Below are positions 8,644 through 17,196 of a stretch of DNA of 60,429 bases, piece after piece. The stretch spans positions 1-60,429 of the forward strand of contig JAIEPT010000007.1 in the NCBI GenBank assembly GCA_019748295.1, given 5' to 3'. Numbering within the stretch: the stretch's first letter is position 1; every line of letters begins with the position of its first letter. Origin of the DNA: Gemmataceae bacterium (GTDB lineage Bacteria > Planctomycetota > Planctomycetia > Gemmatales > Gemmataceae). Position numbers and translations under genes: made by a program. The notes beneath the pieces are model-generated. The model saw only the letters and a list, made by a program, of their open reading frames with translations, did no database searches and had not been told where the DNA came from.

Positions 8644-8904
8644 ATGGGTCAAAAGTGCGCCATCACGGGCAAGGCTCCCAAGCGAGGGAACCAGTATTCC
8701 CATCGCGGTAAGGCCAAGTACCTCGGCGGCGTCGGCACCAAGGTGACCGGCATTTCGAAACGGACCTTCAAGCCGAACCTGCAGAAGATCCAGGTCGTGA
8801 TCGACGGCAAGGTGAAACGCGTTCGCGTCGCCGTGTCGGCAATCCGCAGCGGCCTGGCCAAACGGCCGGTCAAGCGCAAGCCGTTCACGATGCCGAGCAT
8901 TTAG
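8644..8904 (+). CDS. rpmB: Ribosomal protein bL28
   Basis: Large-subunit ribosomal protein. The opening MGQKCAITGKAPKRGNQYSH and the block KRTFKPNLQKIQVVIDGKVK are characteristic of L28, and the 86-residue length fits. The Cys-x-x-x-Gly at the start is the single-Cys remnant of the zinc-type L28. The frame is open upstream, but ATG 8644 matches the family N-terminus. A clean intrinsic terminator follows at 8926-8955. Confidence 0.95.
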   Translation: MGQKCAITGKAPKRGNQYSHRGKAKYLGGVGTKVTGISKRTFKPNLQKIQVVIDGKVKRVRVAVSAIRSGLAKRPVKRKPFTMPSI

Positions 8905-8925
8905 GTCGGCTATCCATAAGTTAAG

Positions 8926-8955
8926 CCCACGAGGCAACCCTGTCTCGTGGGTTTT
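8926..8955 (+). terminator. Intrinsic terminator after rpmB
   Basis: Stem CCCACGAG/CTCGTGGG with a 10-base loop followed by TTTT. It lies 22 bases after the rpmB stop and just before gatC. Confidence 0.85.
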
Positions 8956-8976
8956 CGCGCGCCTGGAGCCCAAGCG

Positions 8977-9267
8977 ATGGCCATCACTCCGAACGAAGTC
9001 CGCTGGATCGCCCGCGAACTCGCCCGGCTTGACCTGAGCGACGCCGAGGTCGAGGACTTGGCCCGCGATCTGACGAAGATCGTGGGTTACGTCGATCAGC
9101 TTCAGGAAGCGAAGACGGATGGCGTAGAACCCCTTGCCCATCCGCTTGAACTCTCGAACGTTTTCCGCCCCGACAACCCGCAACCATCGCTCCCCGTCGA
9201 TCAAGCCCTCGCGAATGCCCCCCTGCGCAAGGGCGACTTCTACGCCGTCCCCGGAGTGTTCGAGTAG
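8977..9267 (+). CDS. gatC: Aspartyl/glutamyl-tRNA amidotransferase subunit C
   Basis: Small subunit of the GatCAB enzyme that converts mischarged Glu-tRNA(Gln) or Asp-tRNA(Asn) to the amide form. The family pattern VRWIARELARLDLSDAEVEDLARDLTKIVGYVDQL is followed by GVEPLAHPLELSNVFRPD and FYAVPGVFE. Length 96. Start ATG 8977 fits the family. gatA follows after a 182-base gap filled by a palindrome. gatB is not in the window, as often in bacteria with split gat genes. Confidence 0.93.
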   Translation: MAITPNEVRWIARELARLDLSDAEVEDLARDLTKIVGYVDQLQEAKTDGVEPLAHPLELSNVFRPDNPQPSLPVDQALANAPLRKGDFYAVPGVFE

Positions 9268-9325
9268 TCTGGCTCCCCTCTCCCCCTTGGGGAGAGAGTG
9301 GTGCATCATCTCGATGTTGCACCGC

Positions 9326-9411
9326 CAAGCCCCAGGGTAAGCGCAGCGCACCCTGGGGATCCACTCCGCCGTCTGATCCCCAGGGTGCGCTGCGCTTACC
9401 CTGGGGCTTGC
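9326..9411. repeat. Palindrome (family G) between gatC and gatA
   Basis: Near-perfect arms CAAGCCCCAGGGTAAGCGCA and complement, with an inner GCAGCGCACCCTGGGGAT. A second, more diverged copy is at 13515-13599. Confidence 0.9.
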
Positions 9412-9449
9412 AATGCAACGAGTTTGTGCACGGTACCTCACCCCCCACC

Positions 9450-10919
9450 ATGATCCAACTCACCGCCCACGAATTGCGACGCCTCCAAGAGACCGGCCAA
9501 GCGAACGCCGAGTCGATCGCTCGCGCCTTTCTAGACGCTGTGCGTCGTCATGACGGCCAAGTGAAGGCGTTTCTGCACCTGGACGAAGACGAGGTGCTGC
9601 GTCAGGCCAAAGCAATCGATGCAAAGCGCGCGGCCAAGCAACCGCTGGGGCCGCTCGCGGGCATCCCGGTCGCGATCAAGGATGTGCTGTGCGTCCAGGG
9701 CCAGCCGGCAACTTGCGGCAGCAAGATCCTGCAGAACTTTCGCCCGCCTTACGACGCCACCGTCGTCGCGAAGCTGCGAGAAGCCGATGCGGTGCTTTTC
9801 GGCTCGACCAACATGGACGAGTTCGCCATGGGCTCGTCCACCGAAAACAGTGCCTATCAAACCACCCGCAATCCGTGGAACCTCGATTGCGTCCCCGGCG
9901 GTTCGAGCGGCGGTTCGGCGGCTGCAGTCGCGGCGTGCGAAGTGCCGCTCTCTCTCGGGACCGACACCGGCGGGTCCGTCCGGCAGCCGGCAAGCCTGTG
10001 CGGCATCGTCGGCATGAAGCCCACGTATGGCCGAGTTTCTCGCTACGGCCTGATCGCGTACGGCAGTTCGCTGGATCAAGTCGGGCCCTTCGCGCGGGAC
10101 GTCGGGGACGTTGCCCTGCTGCTCGAATCGATTGCCGGCCACGACCCCCGCGACAGCACCAGCGGTCCGCGCCCGTCGGTTGCATACAGCCAAACGGTCG
10201 ATCAACCGCTGAAGCCGTTGACCATTGGCGTGGCGAAAGAATACTTCGCCGAGGGGTTGGATCCCGAAGTGGAGAAAGCCGTCCGCACGGCGATTGATGT
10301 GTATAAGTCGCTCGGGGCAACGATCAAGGACGTGACGCTGCCGCACTCGCGATTCGCCGTCGCCACTTACTATTTGGTCGCCACTGCGGAAGCGTCGAGC
10401 AACTTGGCTCGCTACGACGGCGTCCATTTCGGCCATCGCGCGGCCGATTACAGGGGCCTAAGGGATATGCATTGCAAATCGCGCGGCGAAGGCTTCGGGA
10501 CCGAGGTCAAACGCCGCATCATGCTGGGCGCCTACGCCCTTTCGAGCGGCTACGTGGATGCGTACTACTTGAAAGCACTCAAAGTGCGCCGGCTGATCAA
10601 GAACGATTTCGACCAGGCGTTCGCCGATTGCGACGTGATTCTCGGCCCAACCTCGCCGACGCCCGCATTCCGCGTCGGCGAGAAGTCGGCCGACCCGCTG
10701 GCGATGTATCTCTCCGACATTTACACGATCAGCGCGAATCTCGCCGGCATTCCCGGCATCAGCGTTCCCTGCGGGTTTTCATCGTCGGGACTGCCGCTGG
10801 GGTTGCAACTGCTTGCGGCTCCCTACGAGGAGGAAAAACTCCTCCGTGTCGCTCGCATGTACGAGCAAGCAACGGAATGGCGCCGACGCCGACCGCCGCT
10901 GGTTGCAAAGGACGCCTGA
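9450..10919 (+). CDS. gatA: Aspartyl/glutamyl-tRNA amidotransferase subunit A
   Basis: Glutaminase subunit that frees ammonia for the tRNA-linked transamidation. The amidase-signature catalytic triad is visible: Lys in PVAIKDVL near residue 75, and the Ser pair in VPGGSSGGSAAAVAA and GTDTGGSVRQPASLCG near 150-175. FGSTNMDEFAMGSSTENSAY and GRVSRYGLIAYGSSLDQVGP are GatA-specific. Length 489 is normal. ATG 9450 chosen because upstream in-frame codons fall in repeat sequence. Confidence 0.96.
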   Translation: MIQLTAHELRRLQETGQANAESIARAFLDAVRRHDGQVKAFLHLDEDEVLRQAKAIDAKRAAKQPLGPLAGIPVAIKDVLCVQGQPATCGSKILQNFRPPYDATVVAKLREADAVLFGSTNMDEFAMGSSTENSAYQTTRNPWNLDCVPGGSSGGSAAAVAACEVPLSLGTDTGGSVRQPASLCGIVGMKPTYGRVSRYGLIAYGSSLDQVGPFARDVGDVALLLESIAGHDPRDSTSGPRPSVAYSQTVDQPLKPLTIGVAKEYFAEGLDPEVEKAVRTAIDVYKSLGATIKDVTLPHSRFAVATYYLVATAEASSNLARYDGVHFGHRAADYRGLRDMHCKSRGEGFGTEVKRRIMLGAYALSSGYVDAYYLKALKVRRLIKNDFDQAFADCDVILGPTSPTPAFRVGEKSADPLAMYLSDIYTISANLAGIPGISVPCGFSSSGLPLGLQLLAAPYEEEKLLRVARMYEQATEWRRRRPPLVAKDA

Positions 10920-11030
10920 AGCCCGTGCTTGGATCACCGCCGCCCATGTTCTACCGTGATCCGAAATTGGCGCACTTTGTGCAAAAGCACGACGGCAACG
11001 CGCCATCGCGCTCATCATGCGGAGTTTGTC

Positions 11031-12032
11031 ATGCTCACCTCCCAGTCCTTGCTTGACGTCGCCCCGACTCATCTGCCGGTACTTCGCGACTATCGATACG
11101 ACGGCGGCGGGTTCGGCGTGCCGATGGCTGAATTCGCGTCCGAGGACCAGTCCATCCTTCGACACATCTACGATTCGGTACAGGGATTTCACGTCGCCTG
11201 GCAGCGGCATGAAAAATCCGAGGCGGATCTGGAAGAGGGATTGAGACGGTTTGCCGACGACGATTTCCTGGAGACGGCGTTGCGCCTGGGCGTTGCCTCA
11301 GCCAAGCACGGCGAGTCGCCGATGGCGCGCAAGGCCGTCCACGACGTTCGCGGCGGCGGGCTTACGGTCCTCATCGGCACGGCGCAATTATTGGTTCTCG
11401 GAATCCCGCACGGTCCGCAGTTGAAGACGTGCATCAGCGTCGCTCGCGACCATGCCAAGATCATGCGGAACGCCATCAGCGACATCGACCCCGCCACGCG
11501 CGATGCGGACGAGGCCGCCAAGCCGCATGGCATCGACCACTTCCTGGACAAATGGAAGGATGCTGAAGTTCGCGTCGCGGACAAGGCGATCCGCGTCGCT
11601 GTTCGCTGCGAATTCGAGGGCGATATCTCGGCACGTTGCCTCGAGACTTCGGCCATCGACCGGATCCTTTACAACTACGTCAACAATGCCGCCAGGTTCA
11701 CCAACGATGGTCTTGTCGCGATGACCATCTTCTCGGTCGGCAAGGAGGTGGTGCGATGGGTGGTCAGCAATTCCATCGGATACGAACAGCAGGCCTGGCT
11801 TGAAGCCAACGTGGGGCCGGACCTGAAGCCGCTCTTTCGCGGCGGCATGACGCATGGCGGGCAAGGGATCGGTCTTTCGAACTGCGCCGACTTCATTGCC
11901 GCCGCCTTCGGCCTCAAGTCCCCCGCCGATGCGATCGAACGAGCGTACCTTGGAGCGAAGGTCGTCGGCAATCATTACCATGCCTGGTTCCATTGGCCCA
12001 CCTACACTCCGCCGACCAGTGCGCTTGCCTGA
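11031..12032 (+). CDS. Histidine-kinase-like protein without a sensor domain
   Basis: Residues about 100-120 (KAVHDVRGGGLTVLIGTAQL) resemble a phospho-acceptor H-box, with His104. About 100 residues later come an N-box-like RILYNYVNNAARFTNDG and a G-box GGQGIGLSNCADF. No membrane segment, PAS or HAMP region is visible in the first 100 residues. Length 333. The start has GGAG seven bases upstream. No response regulator gene adjoins, so it is an orphan; it could also be a phosphotransfer or a non-kinase GHKL ATPase. It lies 111 bases after gatA in the same direction. Confidence 0.65.
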   Translation: MLTSQSLLDVAPTHLPVLRDYRYDGGGFGVPMAEFASEDQSILRHIYDSVQGFHVAWQRHEKSEADLEEGLRRFADDDFLETALRLGVASAKHGESPMARKAVHDVRGGGLTVLIGTAQLLVLGIPHGPQLKTCISVARDHAKIMRNAISDIDPATRDADEAAKPHGIDHFLDKWKDAEVRVADKAIRVAVRCEFEGDISARCLETSAIDRILYNYVNNAARFTNDGLVAMTIFSVGKEVVRWVVSNSIGYEQQAWLEANVGPDLKPLFRGGMTHGGQGIGLSNCADFIAAAFGLKSPADAIERAYLGAKVVGNHYHAWFHWPTYTPPTSALA

Positions 12033-12078
12033 TCGTCCGGCGATCGGATCTCGGAGCGGCGACTAGAATGCCTGCATC

Positions 12079-13308
12079 ATGAAAGCGGAAATCCTCTCGA
12101 TCGGCAGCGAAATCACTTCGGGCCAGAATCTCGACACGAATTGCCAATGGCTGAGCCTTCGGCTTGCCGAAATAGGCATCGCCATCGGCTGGCACACGAC
12201 GGTCGCCGACGATTTCGCGGACAACGTCGAGGCGTTTCGCATCGCGTCGCAGCGGGCGCGAGTCGTCATTTCGACCGGCGGCCTGGGTCCGACGCAAGAC
12301 GATTTAACTCGCGAGGTGCTCGCCCACCTTGGCGGCGTGTCCCTGCAATTGCATGAGCCTTCTCTCGAACATATCCGCAGCATGTTCGTTCGCCGCAAAC
12401 GGACGATGCCGGAGCGGAATCAGGTTCAGGCCATGTTTCCCGCGGGGGCGGATGTCGTCTTCAATCCGCTGGGCACCGCGCCGGGCATTTGGATGAAGGC
12501 CGGCCACGCCGACGTCATCTGTTTGCCGGGCGTGCCCTCGGAAATGCGGGCGATGTTCGAGCAGGAGGTGAAGCCGAAGCTGGCATCGCTCGGACTTTCG
12601 CAAGGCGTGCGGGTGCAGCGGAAGATCAACGCCTTCGGAGCCGGCGAGTCGGCGGTCGAGGAAAGGGTGCTCGACCTCACGCGGCGCGACCATGTGCCGG
12701 AGGTAGGCATTACCGCGAGCGATGCCGTCATCTCGCTGCGTATCTTCGCTCAGGCTGCAACGCTTGCGGAAGCCGAGGCGCAGATCGCCCCCATCGAACG
12801 CACGATCCGCGAACGCCTTGGCGAGATGGTGTTCGGCGTGGATGCGGACGAATTGCAGCACGCCATCATGCGATTGCTGGGCGAGAAACGCAAGACGCTC
12901 GCCACGGCCGAAAGCATCACCGGCGGTCTCGTCGCGCAGCGTCTGAGCCAGGTTCCCGGAGCCAGCGAATGGCTGCGTGGCGGCATCGTCGCCTATGACC
13001 GGCGCGTAAAGACTGCGCAGCTTGGAGTGCCTGCCGAGTTGATCGACCGCTGCACCGCGGTGAGCCGGGAAGTCGCCGAAGCGATGGCGATCGGCGCTCG
13101 TGAACGGCTCGGGACGGATCTCGCCGTCAGCACCGTCGGCTACGCGGGGCCCACGGGTGACCCAGTAGGTCTCACCTATGTTGGCCTGGCGTGGGACGGG
13201 GGCAAGGAGACGTTCGAGTTTTCGTGGGCGGGCACGCGGCAAGAAATCCAAAGCCGCACGGCGAAGGTCGCTCTCAATCGCGTGCGGCTGCATTTGCTGA
13301 AGAGGTAA
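12079..13308 (+). CDS. cinA: CinA family protein (nicotinamide-nucleotide amidase)
   Basis: Two-domain CinA. The N-terminal COG1058 (MoaB/MogA-like) domain shows AEILSIGSEITSGQNLDTN and STGGLGPTQDDLTREV, and FNPLGTAPGI with LPGVPSEMRAMFEQ. The C-terminal PncC-type domain from about residue 255 shows LATAESITGGLVAQRLSQVPG and VGYAGPTGDPVGLTYVGLAW, where the first Ser region is the amidase active site. Expected to salvage NMN to nicotinate mononucleotide. Length 409 is normal. Confidence 0.93.
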   Translation: MKAEILSIGSEITSGQNLDTNCQWLSLRLAEIGIAIGWHTTVADDFADNVEAFRIASQRARVVISTGGLGPTQDDLTREVLAHLGGVSLQLHEPSLEHIRSMFVRRKRTMPERNQVQAMFPAGADVVFNPLGTAPGIWMKAGHADVICLPGVPSEMRAMFEQEVKPKLASLGLSQGVRVQRKINAFGAGESAVEERVLDLTRRDHVPEVGITASDAVISLRIFAQAATLAEAEAQIAPIERTIRERLGEMVFGVDADELQHAIMRLLGEKRKTLATAESITGGLVAQRLSQVPGASEWLRGGIVAYDRRVKTAQLGVPAELIDRCTAVSREVAEAMAIGARERLGTDLAVSTVGYAGPTGDPVGLTYVGLAWDGGKETFEFSWAGTRQEIQSRTAKVALNRVRLHLLKR

Positions 13309-13362
13309 ACGATTTCCGCGTTCGATGGAAGATGCTGCTTCCCCTCTGCGATTCGACGAGCG

Positions 13363-13660
13363 GCAGAAGATCGTCTACCTCCCTCACCCTCCAGAAGAGG
13401 GTGAGGGCAGAAGAGGGTGAGGGTGATTCTTGCTCCCTCTCCCTCTGGGAGAGGGTTGGGGTGAGGGAAGAGAGCGGTGAGGGAAGAGAGCGGTGCATAA
13501 ACTTGTTTCGCACCCAAGCCCCAAGGTAAGCGCAGCGCACCTTGGGGATCGCGCCTGCGGTCTATCCCCCCCGTGCGCTGCGCTTACGGTGGGGCTTGGC
13601 GGCGATCGACAAGTCTCTGCACCGCTTTCTCCCCTCCGCAGGGAGAGGGGAGATATGCAG
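13363..13660. repeat. Cluster of hairpin repeats (families D, E, G)
   Basis: About 490 bases separate cinA from the next gene. 13363-13500 holds several CTCTCCC/GGGAGAGGG hairpins and a short tandem GTGAGGGAAGAGAGCG duplication. 13515-13599 is a family G palindrome. 13620-13655 is another CCCCTCC/GGGAGAGGGG hairpin. No gene is visible in the gap. Confidence 0.8.
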
Positions 13661-13794
13661 GCGCCTAATCGTTCTGGCTTCGAACTGGCCTTGGCTTAAA
13701 ACCCCCGCGTAAGCTAGAATCGCCGACTTCCAACTTCGGGTTCCCGGCTGCGCCGTGCCCGTATCGCATCACACCACGCTCGTTCCAGGACGGA

Positions 13795-14838
13795 ATGGGA
13801 GAGATGAGCATGACGCTTCGCTGTTTCCTTTGGGTTTCGATCGTCGTCGCCTGTTTGAGCAGCAGTCAAACGGCATTCTGCCAGGCGCCAGAGGAAAAGA
13901 CGCCGCCTCCCAAGAAGGTGGAACTGCCCCCTCCGCCGCCCCCGCCGGCTGCGGATGCCGTGGCCGCCACTGTGAACGGAACCCCCATTCCTGAGATCGC
14001 CGTCTATCGCGGCATGCTGCGTGGGCCAAATACGCCGGAAGCACGCAAGGAAGTGGTCAACTATCTCGTCGATAACCTGATCGTCGATCAGTATTTGGTG
14101 CAACTCAAAATCGAACCCGAAGCCAAGGAAATCGACGCCAAGCTCGGCGAAATCAAGGAAGAAGCCAGCAAAAACAAGCAAGACTTCGACGACCTGCTCA
14201 AGAAGCTGCACCTATCCGAAGCCGAACTCCGCAAGGAACTGACCGGCGCCCTGCGATGGGATAAGTTCGTCAATCAGCAGGGGACGGAAAAGGTTCTGAA
14301 AGACTTCTACGACAAGAACACGACGATGTTCGACGGCAGCCAGGTTCAGGCTCGTCACATTCTAATCAAGGGAGACGCCGAGAAGGCGAAGGCGACGTTA
14401 GCCTCGGTCCGCAAGGCGATCGAAGACGACGTGGCGAAAGCGATGCAAGCTCTGCCCGCGGAGGCCGACGCGCTGACCAAGGAGAAGACCCGCATCAGCA
14501 CGCTTAGCAAGGCCTTTGCCGAGCAGGCGGGCAAGCATTCGGAATGCCCGAGCAAGGCTCAAGGCGGCGACCTCGGCTGGTTCCCTCGCGCCGGCGCCAT
14601 GGTGGAACCCTTCGCCCGGGCCGCGTTCGCACTCAAGCCGACGCAGATGAGCGACGCGGTCGTCACCGAGTTCGGCCATCACCTGATTCTCAGCACGGAT
14701 ACCAAGGCAGGCCGACAGTTGAAGTTCGAGGAGATTCGCCCCTTCGTCCTCGAAGTCTACGGCGACAAACTCCGCGAAGCCGTGCTCAACGCTTACAAGC
14801 CGCGAGCGAAGATCGAAATCACGGAAATGAAGAAGTAA
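13795..14838 (+). CDS. Exported peptidyl-prolyl cis-trans isomerase, parvulin type
   Basis: Envelope folding helper. A signal peptide is visible (TLRCFLWVSIVVACLSSSQTAFCQA), then a proline-rich linker (KTPPPKKVELPPPPPPPAA), then a SurA/PpiD-like helical domain to about residue 165. The rotamase domain follows: VQARHILIKGD, GGDLGWFPRAGAMVEPFARAAFALK and VVTEFGHHLILSTD. An extra helical insertion of about 50 residues (AEADALTKEKTRISTLSK) separates the first rotamase strand from the GGDLGWF loop. Length 347. In-frame starts at 13804 and 13810 are also possible; 13795 has AGGA close upstream. Confidence 0.88.
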   Translation: MGEMSMTLRCFLWVSIVVACLSSSQTAFCQAPEEKTPPPKKVELPPPPPPPAADAVAATVNGTPIPEIAVYRGMLRGPNTPEARKEVVNYLVDNLIVDQYLVQLKIEPEAKEIDAKLGEIKEEASKNKQDFDDLLKKLHLSEAELRKELTGALRWDKFVNQQGTEKVLKDFYDKNTTMFDGSQVQARHILIKGDAEKAKATLASVRKAIEDDVAKAMQALPAEADALTKEKTRISTLSKAFAEQAGKHSECPSKAQGGDLGWFPRAGAMVEPFARAAFALKPTQMSDAVVTEFGHHLILSTDTKAGRQLKFEEIRPFVLEVYGDKLREAVLNAYKPRAKIEITEMKK

Positions 14839-14856
14839 AAGGTAGTACCTACCCCG

Positions 14857-15031
14857 AGCCCAGGGGCGAGCGCAGCGAGCTCCTGGGTTCGCTTCGCGAG
14901 AGAGCGGAAGTGAGAGAGTGGAAAGTAGAGAAGAAGGATGCAATGCATCACATCTTGTCTACTCTCAACTCTCTCGTCTCTACTCTCTCGCGAAGCGAAC
15001 CCAGGAGCTCGCTGCGCTCGCCCCTGGGCTT
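14857..15031. repeat. Large inverted repeat (family J)
   Basis: Arms of about 45 bases begin GCCCAGGGGCGAGCGCAGCG and read GAGCTCCTGGGTTCGCTTCG before a purine-rich then pyrimidine-rich centre. It fills the gap between convergent genes, ending six bases from the stop of the TPR lipoprotein gene. Could act as a two-way terminator. Confidence 0.85.
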
Positions 15032-15036
15032 GGCGA

Positions 15037-15798
15037 CTAATCCAGCACCCAGCGTTGGCGAGCTAGAACCACGCTCCGTTGTTCCGCGGCACAGAGCGGC
15101 GAGATCGGCAGGCAGCGCTCCGCGTCCAGCAACCGTGCTTTCGCTTGCGGCGTTTGGCCCAGCATTTGGAAACAGCAGTGCAGATACCAGTGCGTGCGGG
15201 CGTCGTTCGGATCGCTCGACTTCGCTCGCGTCAGTTCCGCGATCGCCCGGCAAACGATTCCTTCCACCGAAAAGTCCCCTTCGGGATCATTGAGCCGCGA
15301 ACGCTCCTGAGCGAGCCAATAAAGCCCGATGCCGCGGTGCACATGCGCGGTTCGCAACTCGTCCCGGTCTTCCGCGATCCGCATCAGTTGGCCATGAACA
15401 TGCGATAGGGTGTGGTGATCCAGCTCCTGCTCATCCAACAAAAGCGCGGCCGTTTGCTCATACTGTCGCCGGGCCTCGTCGAGCCGATTCAGCTTGAGCA
15501 GCACTTCCGAATAGAAAAGCCGGCCCGTTCGTTGGTCCGGGTGCAAGGAGACATACCGAGCGAGGTGCTTGCACGCCTGTTCCTGGTCGCCATTTCCCAG
15601 ACAGTCTGAAGCGATCCGGAGATGGCTCTTCGCGAGTTCCACCTTCTCGGTCGGCTGCAATTCCGCGACGACGGGAACTTCAACAGGAACAGAGGCGGGT
15701 TCGACGACATCTGCGGTCGGCTGCACGGCGCCGCTCGGCGATACCGCATGGCAGCCTACGGTCAGCAGCATCCATATGGCCGGCACCAGCCTGCGCAT
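15037..15798 (-). CDS. Lipoprotein with TPR-like repeats
   Basis: The N-terminus MRRLVPAIWMLLTVGCHAV has a lipobox ending at Cys16, so it should be lipid-anchored. After a valine/proline-rich spacer, residues 55-250 form helical repeats of TPR type (AKSHLRIASDCLGNGDQEQACKH, FYSEVLLKLNRLDEARRQYE, WYLHCCFQMLGQTPQAKARL). Such proteins hold protein complexes together. Length 253. Alone on the minus strand, convergent with the PPIase gene. Confidence 0.75.
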   Translation of the reverse strand: MRRLVPAIWMLLTVGCHAVSPSGAVQPTADVVEPASVPVEVPVVAELQPTEKVELAKSHLRIASDCLGNGDQEQACKHLARYVSLHPDQRTGRLFYSEVLLKLNRLDEARRQYEQTAALLLDEQELDHHTLSHVHGQLMRIAEDRDELRTAHVHRGIGLYWLAQERSRLNDPEGDFSVEGIVCRAIAELTRAKSSDPNDARTHWYLHCCFQMLGQTPQAKARLLDAERCLPISPLCAAEQRSVVLARQRWVLD

Positions 15799-15945
15799 CG
15801 CCCATCCTCGCGTGTGGCGTCGTCCTCCTCGTTATCGGGCGCGAAGATAGGCGGAATTGAATGAAAGAAACGGATTGAAGGATCAAGGCGATTTTTCCGA
15901 GAAACCGCCGTCTAGAGCGGCTTGCGAATTTATGTAACGGCGAAC

Positions 15946-16166
15946 CGTTGCGTCCTGTAGGGAACGCCCTCCGTGGCGTTCCGCCTGACTCGACGCGCAC
16001 ATCCCACTCATCCCATTCGCCGAAATCCCGCGATCAACGCTTGCGGCATAGCGATTCGCAGCGTCCGTTCGGCAAGCCCGGAGACGATTGCAAGTTGGTT
16101 GAGGAGCCATCGGACGCGTCCAGTCCGGCGGAACGCCACGGAGGGCGTTCCCTACAGAACGCAACG
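15946..16166. repeat. Inverted repeat (family K) around a 150-bp spacer
   Basis: Left arm CGTTGCGT...CCTGTAGGGAACGCCCTCCG with GGCGTTCCGCC; the right arm is its complement ending in AACGCAACG. The centre shows no gene. A partial copy is at 18112-18150. The gap 15799-16203 holds nothing else recognisable apart from upstream regions of the minus-strand gene. Confidence 0.85.
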
Positions 16167-16203
16167 TCACGGCATCGAATTCCGCGTCAACCTGCAAACC
16201 GCC

Positions 16204-17178
16204 CTAATGGGGTGCGGTAGGCGGCGCCGGCTGGATCGCGGTCTTATCGTCGGGCACGACGCCGGCCTTCACCTCGCGCCACGAGATGAAGAAAAAGTAC
16301 CCGATGGCCGCAAACGTCACGATGGGCGAAACCCATTCCGGAATGCGAAAGCCGAAGGCGTGCAGCAGCATGATGGCGCCGAGGAAGAGCACGGAGTACA
16401 TCGCCCCATTCTTGAGGTAGCGATATTTCTTCACGCGCTCGATGTTGCCGATCGTCATTTGACGAACGACGATGGCGCCCAGCCCATTGCCGATGAGGAT
16501 GAGCGGGATGGAGAACGTGAACGCGAACGCGCCGAGCACGCCGTCGATCGAGAAGGTGGCGTCGATCGCTTCCAGGTAAAAGATTTTGCTGAGATCCGAC
16601 ATCTGCCCATGCTTCAGTTCCTGCTCCGCCTTGGCTGCGTTTTCCTTGAACCCGTGGGTGATGAAAAACGCCGTCGATCCAACCACTGCGCCGAACGCCA
16701 TGTAGCGGCTTTCGTCTTGCTTCAGCGAGAACCAGATGACGGTCGCCAAAAGGACCGAAACGATGGCGAAGAACCACACGCCTTGTTTCATGAAGAACCG
16801 CTCGAAGGCGAAGCCGCAGTTCTTTTCTTCAAGAAATAGCCAGTGCAAAAAGAGGAATAACAGAAAGATGCCGGCGCCCGAAAGCAGGATCGGCGTCGCC
16901 TTATGAATTGCTTCCACAACTTGCGGATCGCTCGAAAACGCCGCGGTCAGCGCTCCGATGGGGCCCAGCTGAGGGAGCATGACCCAGATGATCAGCCACG
17001 GAAGAATCCCGCGGACGAGGAAGACGGCGATCAGAATGCCCCATAACAAAAACCAGCGGCGGGCTTTCGCCCCCATCGTGGTGAGCACTTCGGCATTGAT
17101 GATCGCATTGTCGACGCTGCTGATCGTCTCGAAGAGACACAACCCGCCGACGATCAGCACCATGGAAAACCAGTCCAT
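16204..17178 (-). CDS. DUF475 / TerC-like integral membrane protein
   Basis: About eight hydrophobic helices. The TerC-superfamily acidic membrane motifs are present: SVDNAIINAEVL near residue 22 and YLEAIDATFSIDGVLGAFAF near residue 200, both with Asp residues inside helices that are thought to bind metal. VGSTAFFITHG and IGNGLGAIVVRQMTI also match DUF475. TerC relatives are linked to metal export or metallation of secreted enzymes. Length 324. It lies 18 bases downstream of the ATP-grasp gene in the same direction, so the two form an operon. Confidence 0.82.
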   Translation of the reverse strand: MDWFSMVLIVGGLCLFETISSVDNAIINAEVLTTMGAKARRWFLLWGILIAVFLVRGILPWLIIWVMLPQLGPIGALTAAFSSDPQVVEAIHKATPILLSGAGIFLLFLFLHWLFLEEKNCGFAFERFFMKQGVWFFAIVSVLLATVIWFSLKQDESRYMAFGAVVGSTAFFITHGFKENAAKAEQELKHGQMSDLSKIFYLEAIDATFSIDGVLGAFAFTFSIPLILIGNGLGAIVVRQMTIGNIERVKKYRYLKNGAMYSVLFLGAIMLLHAFGFRIPEWVSPIVTFAAIGYFFFISWREVKAGVVPDDKTAIQPAPPTAPH

Positions 17179-17196
17179 TCCGTCCCCCTATGCAGA

